Assembly (NCBI RefSeq): GCF_004959775.1
Contig: NZ_SJZG01000008.1
Span: forward strand, 62,001-126,000
From: Agromyces sp. H66
GTDB lineage: Bacteria; Actinomycetota; Actinomycetes; Actinomycetales; Microbacteriaceae
DNA length: 64,000 bases
Reading direction: 5' to 3'
In this document: positions 23,547 to 32,045 of the stretch, in pieces
Numbering within the stretch: position 1 is the stretch's first letter
How the letters are laid out: each line of letters begins with the position of its first letter
Notes under the pieces: generated by a model
Told to the model about the DNA's origin: nothing
The model's input: only the letters and a program-made list of their open reading frames with translations
The model's database searches: none
Translations under genes and position numbers: made by a program

Positions 23547-24533
23547 TCAGGTGCGGAGGAAGACGAGGGTGCCGAGGTACACCACGTACGCGACGACGAA
23601 CGCCGCGCCCTCCAGGCGCCGCATGCGACTGCCGGTGATGAAGACGGGGATGCAGGCGACGGTGGCGGCGACCATGACGGGGAGGTCGATCGCGATGAGC
23701 TCCGGTTCGACGCGAACGCCGTCGGACGCGACCATGCTCGTCACGCCGAAGATGAAGACGATGTTGTAGACGCTGCTGCCGATCAGGTTTCCGACCGCGA
23801 TGTCGCGTTCGCGGCGGATGGTCGCGACGATCGCGGTGACGAGTTCGGGTGCCGACGTGCCGATCGCGACGATCGTGAGACCGATGAGCGCCTCCGAGAC
23901 GCCGAAGCCGCGAGCGAGGTCGACGGCCCCGTTCACGAGCCAGTCGGCACCGACGACGATGACGCCGATACCCGCGACGAGCCAGATGACGTCTCGCACC
24001 GTTCGGCCCTTCGCCGAGACGGCTCGGATGCGGGGCTCGCCGAACTCTCGCGCGAACTCGACCCGCGTCGCGACGCTCTCGTGATGCGCGGCCCGCACGA
24101 TCAGGACCGAGTAGAGCAGGCCGAGCGCGATGAGGGCGGCGCCGTCCAGACGGGTCACGACGCCGTCGAGGGCGACGAGCAGCAGCGCGACCGCGGCCGC
24201 GACCATGATCGGGAGGTCCAGGCGGATGACCTGGGAGCGCAGCGTGAGGGGTTGCACCACGGCCGCGAGTCCGAGGATGAGCAGCAGGTTCAGGGTGTTG
24301 GTGCCGGCGATGTTGCCGAGCGCGAGCGAGCCGCTGCCCCGCAGGGCGGCATCGATGCCGATGGCGAGTTCGGGGATGCTCGTGCCGAGCGACACGACGG
24401 TGACGCCGATCACCATGGGCGAGATGCCGAGTCGGGCGGCGAGGCGGGTGCCGCCGCGCACGAGGAGCTCGGCTCCGCCGATGGTGGCGAGGAGGCCGAC
24501 GAGGAAGACCCAGAACCCGGTCACCGTTCGCAC
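23547..24533 (-). CDS. Calcium/sodium antiporter (CaCA family, YrbG-like)
   Basis: 328 aa from a GTG. Two homologous five-helix halves; the alpha repeats are visible as SLGTSIPELAIGIDAALRGSGSLALGNIAGTN near 45-77 and IGTSAPELVTAIVATIRRERDIAVGNLIGSS near 215-245. These hold the ion-binding Glu and Asn residues. It exchanges Ca2+ or K+ for Na+ or H+ across the cell membrane. Convergent and divergent neighbours suggest a single-gene unit. Confidence 0.9.
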   Translation of the reverse strand: MRTVTGFWVFLVGLLATIGGAELLVRGGTRLAARLGISPMVIGVTVVSLGTSIPELAIGIDAALRGSGSLALGNIAGTNTLNLLLILGLAAVVQPLTLRSQVIRLDLPIMVAAAVALLLVALDGVVTRLDGAALIALGLLYSVLIVRAAHHESVATRVEFAREFGEPRIRAVSAKGRTVRDVIWLVAGIGVIVVGADWLVNGAVDLARGFGVSEALIGLTIVAIGTSAPELVTAIVATIRRERDIAVGNLIGSSVYNIVFIFGVTSMVASDGVRVEPELIAIDLPVMVAATVACIPVFITGSRMRRLEGAAFVVAYVVYLGTLVFLRT

Positions 24534-24627
24534 CCTACCGGAGTGCCTCCGAGCGGCGCCGAGGTGCCGCCGCCTGTGGATCATCCCACCCGACGGCCCG
24601 CGCGATCCCCTACACTCTGACCCCGAC

Positions 24628-25281
24628 ATGGCTGACCCCGAGAGCGCACTGTCCCGCGCGACCTCCCGCCGGAGGTCGGCGTCACGCTCGGCACCCTCCG
24701 ACGCCGCCCCCGACGATGCGTTCCAGGCGGTGCTCCTCGCCGCGCAGTCGGGTGCGCAATGGGCGTGCACGAACCTCTGGGTCGACCACGCGCCCGCGGT
24801 CGTGGCGTTCCTCCGCGCCCGTGGGTCGCAGGAGCCCGAAGACCTCACGAGCGAGGTCTTCCTCGCCGTCTTCGACAGTCTCGACCGCTTCCACGGCGAC
24901 GCGGCGGCGTTCCGCACGTTCGTGTTCACCATCGCCTATCGACGCCTCGTCGACGAACTGCGGCGACGGTCCAAGCGCGGCCACCACGTCGAGTGGAGCG
25001 ACGAACTCGACGAGCGTCGCAGCCCGAGTGCCGAGCAGGCGGCGATGCACCAGATGTCGGATGCCTCGACGCGGGCTCTCCTCGACGGGCTGCCGCCCGA
25101 CCAGCGCGACGTCATGGTCCTGCGCATCATCGGCGACCTCACCGTCGACCAGGTCGCCGACGTGCTCGGCAAGCGTCAGGGCGCCGTGAAGGCCCTGCAA
25201 CGTCGCGCGCTCGAGTCGTTGCGAAAGAAGTTCGCCGGAGGCCGTACCCCTGGAGCGGCATCCATCGATAGCGGGGAGTGA
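24628..25281 (+). CDS. ECF-type RNA polymerase sigma factor
   Basis: 217 aa. Region 2 spans about 50-115 (PEDLTSEVFLAVFDSLDRF, then FRTFVFTIAYRRLVDELRRR). Region 4 spans about 150-205 (LPPDQRDVMVLRIIGDLTVDQVAD and the helix KRQGAVKALQRRAL). A TACACT -10-like sequence at 24611-24616 gives a leader of only a few nucleotides before the ATG. The next gene starts 1 bp after its stop and encodes a membrane protein that could be its regulator. Confidence 0.88.
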   Translation: MADPESALSRATSRRRSASRSAPSDAAPDDAFQAVLLAAQSGAQWACTNLWVDHAPAVVAFLRARGSQEPEDLTSEVFLAVFDSLDRFHGDAAAFRTFVFTIAYRRLVDELRRRSKRGHHVEWSDELDERRSPSAEQAAMHQMSDASTRALLDGLPPDQRDVMVLRIIGDLTVDQVADVLGKRQGAVKALQRRALESLRKKFAGGRTPGAASIDSGE

Positions 25282-25282
25282 G

Positions 25283-26023
25283 ATGAGATCACACCGGATC
25301 ACCGACGACGACGCTGCGGTCGTGATGCGCGGGCAGGAACCCGAAGCCCGCGACGACCTCGCGGTCGTGGCACATGCCGTCGCGGCGTTCCGGCGTGACT
25401 CGCTCGAGCCGCCACCGCGGCCCTCGGCTGCGCTGGCGGCCCGCCTCGACCTCGAACGAGTGGCGAGGCTCACGCCTTCGGCAGACGGACAGTACGCAAC
25501 GACTTCGGCGACGGCACCCGCGAACCGGGTGTCGACGCCGGGAACACGGAGAAGAAGAGTGGCACTGAGCGGATTCATGGGCCTCGGCCTCGCGGCGAAG
25601 ATCGCCATCGGAGCGGGCGCGGCAGCGCTCGTGGGCGTCGGCGGCGCGGGCGCCGCGGGCGCGGCGGGCGTGCTGCCCGAGGACGCGCAGGTGGTCTTCA
25701 ACGAGGTCACCGGGCACCCGGGCAACAACGTCAGCGAGACCGGTCTCGAGAACAGCGAGTTCGGCCAGCAGACCGCCGAGGATGCGCGCCAGAAGGGCGA
25801 GGAGAAGCGCGAGGCTGCGCTCGAGAACGCCGAGGAGAAGCGTCAGGCCGGCCTCGAGAACGCCGCCGAGCACGCCGAGAACGGCCAGGAGACGGCCGGC
25901 GAGCACGCGCAGGACGGGCTGGAGACCGCCGAGGAGAAGAGCCAGGGCGGCAAGGAGGCCGCCGAGGGCGCCGGCGACATCGCCGACGAGAAGACCCAGG
26001 GCAAGGCCCCCGCGGGCGACTGA
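25283..26023 (+). CDS. Putative sigma-associated membrane protein with charged repeats
   Basis: 246 aa. N-terminal 90 residues are polar, with DDLAVVAHAVAAFRR and a segment like anti-sigma zinc-free domains; then one Gly/Ala-rich helix (GLAAKIAIGAGAAALVGVGG, about 101-125). The outer part is about 100 residues of degenerate repeats built from E/Q/A/N (EKREAALENAEEKRQAGLEN), predicted to be helical or coiled. It begins at the sigma stop, so co-translation is likely. An anti-sigma role is inferred from position only; the family is not certain. Confidence 0.7.
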   Translation: MRSHRITDDDAAVVMRGQEPEARDDLAVVAHAVAAFRRDSLEPPPRPSAALAARLDLERVARLTPSADGQYATTSATAPANRVSTPGTRRRRVALSGFMGLGLAAKIAIGAGAAALVGVGGAGAAGAAGVLPEDAQVVFNEVTGHPGNNVSETGLENSEFGQQTAEDARQKGEEKREAALENAEEKRQAGLENAAEHAENGQETAGEHAQDGLETAEEKSQGGKEAAEGAGDIADEKTQGKAPAGD

Positions 26024-26044
26024 CGCCTCGAAAGATCCCCCCGG

Positions 26045-26080
26045 GAATCGGACCCTCGCCACTCGGCGGGGGTCCGATTC
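26045..26080 (+). terminator. Hairpin terminator of the sigma operon
   Basis: GAATCGGACCC, a 14-nt loop, then GGGTCCGATTC: a perfect 11-bp stem beginning 21 bp after the stop of the membrane protein gene. The following TCTCG is only weakly U-rich. Confidence 0.75.
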
Positions 26081-26134
26081 TCGTCCGGGCCGTCTCTGGT
26101 GCCGGTGCGCGATGGAAGGCGTCGCCCTATGGAG

Positions 26135-26434
26135 ATCGAGAAGTCGCGTTTGCATGGTGCGACCCTGCATTCGTGACTTCTGGATCGGGACATCGATGGG
26201 GGCGTCGCCGAACGGAAATCGAGAAGTCGCGTTTGCATGGTGCGACCCTGCATTCGCGACTTCTGGATCGGGACATCGATGGGGGCGTCGCCGAACGGAA
26301 ATCGAGAAGTCGCGTTTGCATGGTGCGACCCTGCATTCGCGACTTCTGGATCGGGACATCGATGGGGGCGTCGCCGAACGGAAATCGAGAAGTCGCGTTT
26401 GCATGGTGCGACCCTGCATTCGCGACTTTTCGAT
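26135..26434. repeat. Four-copy 83-bp tandem array of 51-nt hairpins
   Basis: Copies begin at 26135, 26218, 26301 and 26384, exactly 83 bp apart. Each has a 51-nt hairpin with 5' arm ATCGAGAAGTCGCG and a 3' arm starting CGCGACTT, around an inner TGCA...TGCA pairing and a GGT-n3-ACC apex. A 32-nt spacer joins the copies and is itself repeated. Copy 1 differs by one base (CGTGACTT). Copies 1-3 end CTTCTGGAT, whereas copy 4 ends CTTTTCGAT and pairs along the full arm with one G-T wobble. No protein is likely here. The remainder of this 511-bp gap shows nothing else apart from the terminator at 26045. Confidence 0.9.
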
Positions 26435-26534
26435 CACAGCCGCGATGCGGTGCGCCGAGGTGACTGCGTCGGCGCGGGGTGGCGGCTGTGGAGAGCGGCA
26501 GGCGCCCCGCCGCACCGTTCGGCAGGGTGAGCGG

Positions 26535-27467
26535 ATGACCCGACGTACCCCGCTCGCTCCGTATCTGCACGGGGCCGCCTTCCGCGTCCGCGACCACGAC
26601 TTCCACGCCGCGAGCCGCGGGCGGCTGCGCGCTGCCGACGTGCAGCGACCGTACACCGGGGCTCGCTCGATCGGGCTCCACCTCGAGGAGGTCGTCGACC
26701 GCTGTCGTGCCTACGAACCGCTGCTCCGCGAAGGAGAGGCGTTCTCGCACGCGACCGCGGCGATGCTGTTGCATCTGCCGCTGCCCGAAGAGCCGGTCGA
26801 GGTGCACGTCCTCGCCCGCCCCAGTGCCACGCGGGCTCGCGGGCGCGGAGTCGTCGGCCACGTGGCATCCGTCGCCCCGCCCATCCTGCTGCACGACGGG
26901 CTCCCGGTCGTTGCGCCAGCCGTCGTCTGGTGCCAGCTCGCCAGTGGGATGTCGACGTACGACCTCGTCGCGCTCGGCGACGCGATCGTGACCGGCCGGC
27001 GTCGCGGCAGGGTGCGCGAGCCGGCGCTCGCCACGATCGACGAGCTGCGGGATGCCGCGGTGCGATGGGGTGCCCGTCGAGGCCGGGTGAACCTCGCGGC
27101 CGCGTTGCCGCGCGTCCGGGTGGGCGCCGAGTCGCCCAGGGAGAGTCACCTGCGGCTCACGATCGTCGACGCCGGACTGCCCGAGCCGGTTCCGAACCCG
27201 CCGGTCGAGCTGCCCGACGGCGCCGTCGTGCATCCCGACCTCGCGTATCCCGAGCGCCGAATCGCCATCGAGTACCTCGGCGACATCCATCGCACGGATC
27301 GGCGACGTTGGCAGGAGGACGTGCGACGTCGACGCCGGCTCACCGCCGCGGGATGGCACGTCGTGGAGGTGACCGACGACGACCTCGGGGCGCATCGGGC
27401 GACGTTCGTGGCGGGCGTGCGCGCCCTGCTGGCGGTACCCCTCCCGACGTCGAACGCGGACTCGTGA
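26535..27467 (+). CDS. DUF559-type (Vsr/PD-(D/E)XK-like) nuclease-domain protein
   Basis: 310 aa. The N-terminal 190 residues resemble the AbiEi-like or DNA-binding part common in actinobacterial DUF559 proteins (basic, with SHATAAMLLHLPLP and PVVAPAVVWCQLA). The C-terminal 110 residues hold a Vsr-like fold: ESHLRLTIVDAGLP, then VHPDLAYPERRIAIEYLGDIHR and the helix WQEDVRRRRRLTAAGWHVVEV. The HPD and E-Y-x-G positions match the nuclease motif. A GTGAGC site lies close upstream of the ATG. The gene is bracketed by hairpin repeats of one family (26135-26434 and 27480-27530). Confidence 0.75.
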   Translation: MTRRTPLAPYLHGAAFRVRDHDFHAASRGRLRAADVQRPYTGARSIGLHLEEVVDRCRAYEPLLREGEAFSHATAAMLLHLPLPEEPVEVHVLARPSATRARGRGVVGHVASVAPPILLHDGLPVVAPAVVWCQLASGMSTYDLVALGDAIVTGRRRGRVREPALATIDELRDAAVRWGARRGRVNLAAALPRVRVGAESPRESHLRLTIVDAGLPEPVPNPPVELPDGAVVHPDLAYPERRIAIEYLGDIHRTDRRRWQEDVRRRRRLTAAGWHVVEVTDDDLGAHRATFVAGVRALLAVPLPTSNADS

Positions 27468-27479
27468 GCCGGATGTCCG

Positions 27480-27530
27480 ATCGAGAAGGCGCGGATGCAG
27501 GGTTGCACCGTGCATCCGCGCCTTTTCGAT
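27480..27530. repeat. 51-nt hairpin, diverged member of the 26135 family
   Basis: Same length and layout as copy 4 of the array: 5' arm ATCGAGAAGGCGCGGATGCA, apex GGT-TGC-ACC, 3' arm TGCATCCGCGCCTTTTCGAT. The outer arms are identical, including the same G-T wobble. The T-A pair of the array is replaced by G-C, and two mismatched pairs in the array are restored here. Starts 12 bp after the DUF559 stop, so it may also act as that gene's terminator. Confidence 0.85.
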
Positions 27531-27564
27531 GTCGCGAGGCGGGCGAGCGGATGTCGCGAGGCGG
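27528..27564. repeat. Direct repeat GATGTCGCGAGGCGG
   Basis: The 15-mer GATGTCGCGAGGCGG occurs at 27528-27542 and 27550-27564, between the hairpin and the ABC1 kinase gene. A related GGATGTCGCGAG lies at 29357. Its meaning is unknown; it may be duplicated flank of the mobile hairpin. Confidence 0.5.
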
Positions 27565-27620
27565 CCCCGGGCGGGCCCGGTGTACGTTGAAAGCGGCCTG
27601 AGACACGACGAGGGATCACC

Positions 27621-29291
27621 ATGAGCGCCGGCCGAGCCGACACGACGCATACCGCCCGCTACCGCGAGATCGCCGCGGTCCTGCGACGGCACAGCCTCGG
27701 CTTCCTCGGCGGCCTCATCGGCCTCGACCGGCTTCCGTTCCGGCACCGCGCGGCCGGGGCATCCGGTGCCGAGACCCACGAGTCTCCCGCGCACCTGCGG
27801 CGCGCACTCGAGGAGCTCGGGCCGACGTTCATCAAGCTCGGACAGGTGTTGTCGACGCGACCCGACCTGCTTCCCCCCGGCTATGTCGACGAACTGGTCA
27901 AGCTGCAGGATGCCGCACCGCCCGTGCCTGCAGACCTGATCCGCGACGTGATCCGCCGGGAGCTCGGCGGCGAGCCCGAGGAGATCTTCGCCCGGTTCGA
28001 CGACGATCCGCTCGCGTCGGCCTCGATCGGACAGGCGCACGCCGCCACCCTGAAGGACGGCACGCCGGTCGTGGTGAAGGTCCGCCGCCCGGGGGCGGTG
28101 GCCCAGGTGCAGCAGGACGTCGAGATCCTGCAGAATCTCGCGATGCGCGCCGACCGCACGTGGAACCTGGCGCGCGAGTACGACGCCGCCGGCCTCGCCG
28201 ACGAGTTCGCGAAGACCATTCGCGCCGAGCTCGACTACCTGCAGGAGGGCCGCAACGCGGAGCGCTTCGCCGAGAACTTCGCCGATGAGCCCGACGTGCT
28301 CATCCCGCGCGTGTTCTGGGAGTTCACGTCCTCGCGCGTGCTGACCCTCGAGCGGATGTACGGCGCCAACGTCGGCGACGGCGAGACCCTCGACACCACG
28401 GGGGTGGACCGCAAGCACATCGCCCGGCGCGGCGCCGACATCGTGCTGAAGATGACGTTCGAGGACCGGTTCTTCCACGCCGACCTGCACCCCGGCAACC
28501 TCTTCATCCACGACGACGGCACCATCGCCCTCATCGACTTCGGCATGGTCGGCATCGTCGAGGAGGAACTGCGCGGCCACCTCAGCAACCTCTTCATCGC
28601 CCTGGTGCGCGGCAACCACGACCTGCTCGCGACGGCGCTCATCGGCATGTCGGTCGGTGGGGCGACCATCGACCGCGAGGTGCTGCGCGAGGACCTCCGG
28701 GTCTTCCTCTCGCACTACCGGCTGCGGTCGCTGCGCGAGACGCCGTTCGCCCGCATGATGGGCGACCTGTTCGGGATCCTCCGCGACAACCGGCTGCACC
28801 TGCCGCGCGAGATGGCGCTGTTGTTCAAGGCGCTGCTGCAGATCGAGGGCCTCGCGGTGAAGCTCGACCCCGACTTCCGGCTCGGCGAGTCGCTCGAACC
28901 GTATGCGCAGCGGCTCGCACGCGAGCGTACGAGCATGCTCGTGTTCGCGAGGCGCCTCGCGCGCGCCTCTGCGGACATGGGCGAGCTCGCCCTCGACCTG
29001 CCGGGCGTGCTGCGGCGCGTGGTCGACCAGGTCGACACGACGGGCGTCCAAGTGCACCTGCGGGCGGCCGAACTCGACCCGATCGTCGGCCGGGTGGAGC
29101 GCATCGGCAACCGGCTCGTGGCGGGCATGATCAGCGCGGCGTTCATCTCGGGCATCGGGAACGTGGTCTCGCGTGAGCGGAAATGGCGCTCGTGGGAGGG
29201 TGCGATGGTCGGCACGGGGCTGGGCGTGCTCAGTGCGATGGGCGCCTACCTCGCGTGGACGGCCAGGCGGCGCGGTCGCCGGCCGCGGTGA
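27621..29291 (+). CDS. ABC1/UbiB-family atypical kinase
   Basis: 556 aa. ABC1 (AarF/UbiB/ADCK) fold. The KxGQ motif is seen in TFIKLGQVLSTRPDLLPPGYV (near 71); the nucleotide loop in SIGQAHAATL; the catalytic Lys in VVVKVRRPG (near 155); the HxDxHPGN-type loop in FHADLHPGNLF (near 290); and metal Asp in LIDFGMVG. Two C-terminal helices (about 497-513 and 525-550) anchor it to the membrane. Members influence quinone or lipid homeostasis as ATPases or kinases. AGGGATCACC leads the ATG. Monocistronic in appearance. Confidence 0.9.
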   Translation: MSAGRADTTHTARYREIAAVLRRHSLGFLGGLIGLDRLPFRHRAAGASGAETHESPAHLRRALEELGPTFIKLGQVLSTRPDLLPPGYVDELVKLQDAAPPVPADLIRDVIRRELGGEPEEIFARFDDDPLASASIGQAHAATLKDGTPVVVKVRRPGAVAQVQQDVEILQNLAMRADRTWNLAREYDAAGLADEFAKTIRAELDYLQEGRNAERFAENFADEPDVLIPRVFWEFTSSRVLTLERMYGANVGDGETLDTTGVDRKHIARRGADIVLKMTFEDRFFHADLHPGNLFIHDDGTIALIDFGMVGIVEEELRGHLSNLFIALVRGNHDLLATALIGMSVGGATIDREVLREDLRVFLSHYRLRSLRETPFARMMGDLFGILRDNRLHLPREMALLFKALLQIEGLAVKLDPDFRLGESLEPYAQRLARERTSMLVFARRLARASADMGELALDLPGVLRRVVDQVDTTGVQVHLRAAELDPIVGRVERIGNRLVAGMISAAFISGIGNVVSRERKWRSWEGAMVGTGLGVLSAMGAYLAWTARRRGRRPR

Positions 29292-29380
29292 CGGCGGGGC
29301 GGGCGACGGCGGGTCCGGTGACGGCGGGTTGGGTGACCGCGACCCGCGCCGGTTCCGGATGTCGCGAGCCGCCGGTCGTC

Positions 29381-30103
29381 TCAGACCGTGTCGGGTGATT
29401 CCTCGTGCGTGCGCTGGCGCTCCCAGCCGGCCTGCACGAGCGCGACGATCTCGTCGGCGTCGTCGGACACGGTCACGAGGTCGAGGTCGTCGGGCGCGAT
29501 GTATCCGTGTTCCCGAGGCCGGTCCCTGATCCACTCGACGAGGCCGCGCCAGTAGTCGGATCCGGCGAGGATGACCGGGAAGTCGTGGATCTTCCCGGTC
29601 TGCACGAGCGTGAGCGCCTCGAACAGCTCGTCGAGCGTGCCGAACCCGCCGGGCAGCACCACGAACGCCGACGCGTATCGCACGAACATCAGCTTGCGGG
29701 CGAAGAAGTACCGGAAGTCGAGGGCGAGATCGACGTACTCGTTGAGCCCCTGCTCGTGCGGCAGCTCGATGCCGAGCCCGACCGAGGTTCCGCCGACCTC
29801 GACGGCGCCGCGGTTCGCGGCCTCCATGACCCCCGGACCCCCGCCCGTGATCACGGTGAACCCGGCCTCGGCCAGCCCGGATCCGATGCGCCGGGCGAGG
29901 CGGTAGTGCGGATGGTCGGGGCGGGCTCGTGCCGAACCGAAGACCGACACCGCCTTCTCGGTGCCGCGGAGCAGGTCGAACCCCTCCTCGATCTCGTTCC
30001 GCATGCGCTCGACGCGCGCCGCGTCGGCGGCCAGGTCGGCCGCCGTCTCGGCGATGACCCGCAGGAGTTCCTCGTCGGGGCCGTGGTGCCCTGCGACGCT
30101 CAT
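29381..30103 (-). CDS. LOG-family protein (TIGR00730), cytokinin riboside phosphoribohydrolase-like
   Basis: 240 aa. Rossmann-like lysine-decarboxylase-superfamily fold with the signatures ITGGGPGVMEAANRGA (near 84) and LPGGFGTLDELFEAL (near 149). LOG proteins hydrolyse nucleoside 5'-monophosphates to base and ribose-5-phosphate. There is a 50-residue N-terminal helical extension. The ATG overlaps the stop of the SARP gene (ATGA), so the two are co-translated, which is an unusual partnership. Confidence 0.85.
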   Translation of the reverse strand: MSVAGHHGPDEELLRVIAETAADLAADAARVERMRNEIEEGFDLLRGTEKAVSVFGSARARPDHPHYRLARRIGSGLAEAGFTVITGGGPGVMEAANRGAVEVGGTSVGLGIELPHEQGLNEYVDLALDFRYFFARKLMFVRYASAFVVLPGGFGTLDELFEALTLVQTGKIHDFPVILAGSDYWRGLVEWIRDRPREHGYIAPDDLDLVTVSDDADEIVALVQAGWERQRTHEESPDTV

Positions 30104-31908
30104 GCCGACGGAACGCCGGCGGCGTCGGCGATGCGGTCGAGCGCGGGGTTGTCGATGGTCGTCAGGGCGAGGGCGGCTGCTTCCACGGCTCCAGTCTGGC
30201 CCAGGCGCACTCGATGCAACGCCGCCCGCGCGACCAGCTCGCGCATTCCGCGCCGCGAGGCGAACGCCTCGAGCTCGTCGACCCAGTCGGATGCCGCGGG
30301 CAGGCCACGTGCGACGGCGAAGTCGCAGAGGGCGTCGAGGCAGAACGCATCGACCCACGCATGCGTGTCGGGGATCCGCCGCGAGGCACGCGGGGCCTCG
30401 GCCAGGAGGTCGAGGGCCGAGGCGTCGTCGCCGCGGGCCGCCGCGACCAGCCCTCGGCCGCGCAGGGCGTAGCTCTCCCAGCAGGGGTCGCCGACCTGGC
30501 AGGCGAGCGCGTAGGAGTGATCGAACCCGGCTTCCGCCGCCTCGACGTCGCCCTCGAGCACGTCGACCTCGGCGAGCAGCGCCTGCGGGAACGGCACGAA
30601 GGCGGTCCAGCCGATCTCCCGGGCCGTCGAGCACGCCAGCACCAGCGCATCGCGTGCCTCGACCAGTTCGCCGCGCAGGAGGTGGAGCCGGCCCGTGCCC
30701 GTGGCGGCGTAGGCCAGCACGCGCAGCTCGCCCGCCCGGCGAGCGTGCTCCTGGGCGCGATCGAGGGTCTCGGCCGCCGATGCGTAGTCGCCCTGGTCGG
30801 TGCGACCCAGGCCGGCGTAGAGGTCGATCCAGGCGAGGATGCGATCGTCGCCGTCGGCCAGCGCGGTCGCCTCGGCCAGCCACGACTCCATCCGCGGATA
30901 GTGCGCGCGCAGGGTCTCGACGACGCCGAGTTCGAGCGCCGCCCGTGCCGCCACCGGCCGCGCACCGCAGTCGGTCGCCATCGCGAACGCGCGGTGGAGC
31001 ATCCCGATCGCCTCCTCGTCGCTGCCGCGCACGCCGTGCACGAGCACCGAGCCGAGCGAGGCCAGCGCCGTGGCCTGCACCTCGCCCGTGGTGTCGGCGT
31101 CGGCCGCTGCGGCCTGCCGCAACGCCTCGATGGCGCGGTCGTACGCGCCGCCGTGCGCCGCACCGACTCCGACGTCGATCGCGGCGAGGACCGCCGATCG
31201 GCCCTGGGGTGCCGAGGCGGCGACCCGCGGCCGCAGGGCCGCCTGCACGGCAGGCGACGGCACCGAGCCGAGTTCGCGCGCGAAGATGTCGCGGCACTGG
31301 CGGGCGCGTTCCGCCGCCGCGGCGGGGTCTCCCGCCGCCATCAGGGCGCGTACGAGCAGCTCGTGGCCGGCTTCCTCGAGCGGTTCGGCGGCGACGAGCC
31401 GCTCGGCCAATGCCACGGCGGAGCCGACGTCGCCGCGGGCCAGCCGCGCATGCGCGCCCTCGTGCAGCATGGTCGCGGTGGCGGATGCCAGGCGCCGGCG
31501 TTCGCCCGAGAGCCACAGGTCGAACGCGGGACCGGTCCGCAGCGAGACGCCCTCGAGGAGCGCGCCGCCGAAGTTCGGCAGCTCGAGCGCCTGCGACCAG
31601 AGCCCGTCGAGCACGACGTCGACGTCGACGACGGTGTCGGGGCCCCGCTCGAATCGAACGGGATCGCCCGTGAGATCGGCGCTGTCACCCAGTGCGCGCC
31701 GCAGCTGGGAGAGGCTCCATCGCAGGGCCGCGCCGGGGTCCTCGGCCTCGTCGAACAGCAGGTCGAGGAGGCGCGCCCGTGGCACCGGCCGGTCGGCCAG
31801 GGCGAGGTAGGCGAGGATCGCCCAGGCCTTGCTGCCCCGGGGACCGGGCACGGCCGCGCCGTCGACCTCGATGCCCGGCGCTCCGAGCAGGCTGATCCGG
31901 GTTCCCAA
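30100..31908 (-). CDS. SARP-type transcriptional activator with BTAD and TPR repeats
   Basis: 602 aa. N-terminal OmpR-like winged helix (RISLLGAPGIEVDG, AWAILAYLALADRPVPRARLLDLLF), then the bacterial transcriptional activation domain (about 95-240) rich in Ala/Arg helices. From 260 to the end lie TPR-like repeats (for example ATALASLGSVLVHGVRGSDEEAIGML). No AAA+ ATPase is present, so this is a medium-size SARP. It is divergent from the acyl-CoA dehydrogenase-like gene and is the likely activator of it. Confidence 0.85.
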   Translation of the reverse strand: MGTRISLLGAPGIEVDGAAVPGPRGSKAWAILAYLALADRPVPRARLLDLLFDEAEDPGAALRWSLSQLRRALGDSADLTGDPVRFERGPDTVVDVDVVLDGLWSQALELPNFGGALLEGVSLRTGPAFDLWLSGERRRLASATATMLHEGAHARLARGDVGSAVALAERLVAAEPLEEAGHELLVRALMAAGDPAAAAERARQCRDIFARELGSVPSPAVQAALRPRVAASAPQGRSAVLAAIDVGVGAAHGGAYDRAIEALRQAAAADADTTGEVQATALASLGSVLVHGVRGSDEEAIGMLHRAFAMATDCGARPVAARAALELGVVETLRAHYPRMESWLAEATALADGDDRILAWIDLYAGLGRTDQGDYASAAETLDRAQEHARRAGELRVLAYAATGTGRLHLLRGELVEARDALVLACSTAREIGWTAFVPFPQALLAEVDVLEGDVEAAEAGFDHSYALACQVGDPCWESYALRGRGLVAAARGDDASALDLLAEAPRASRRIPDTHAWVDAFCLDALCDFAVARGLPAASDWVDELEAFASRRGMRELVARAALHRVRLGQTGAVEAAALALTTIDNPALDRIADAAGVPSA

Positions 31909-31968
31909 CGTTCACCGCCTCGCAGCCGTCCGACGGCTTCAGTATGAGCAATCCTCTCACTTCGAGCG

Positions 31969-31987
31969 TCACACGCGGCATCACACG
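31969..31987. promoter_or_regulatory. TCACACG direct repeat in the SARP/monooxygenase gap
   Basis: TCACACG occurs at 31969-31975 and 31981-31987, 12 bp apart, in the divergent gap. SARPs bind heptamer direct repeats with about 11-bp spacing, so this is a candidate site although the spacing is one base long. Confidence 0.3.
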
Positions 31988-32045
31988 GCTGGGCGCGACA
32001 GTGATGCACGGGTCGCAACCGGCCCGCGAACAGACAGGGATCACC

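Noticed and set aside
26135..26434. CRISPR-like array
   Set aside because: The spacers between the hairpins are also identical (83-bp full-unit repeat), the repeats are 51 nt and no cas genes are nearby. It is a tandem duplication of a hairpin.
29291..29380. GACGGCGGGT repeats between the ABC1 kinase and LOG genes
   Set aside because: Three short imperfect copies in very GC-rich DNA between convergent genes. This is likely low-complexity sequence.
26127..29534. Very long minus-strand open frame (1135 codons)
   Set aside because: It runs opposite to the DUF559 and ABC1 kinase genes, has Arg/His/Asp-rich low-information sequence, and passes through the hairpin repeats. It is an antisense frame kept open by high GC.
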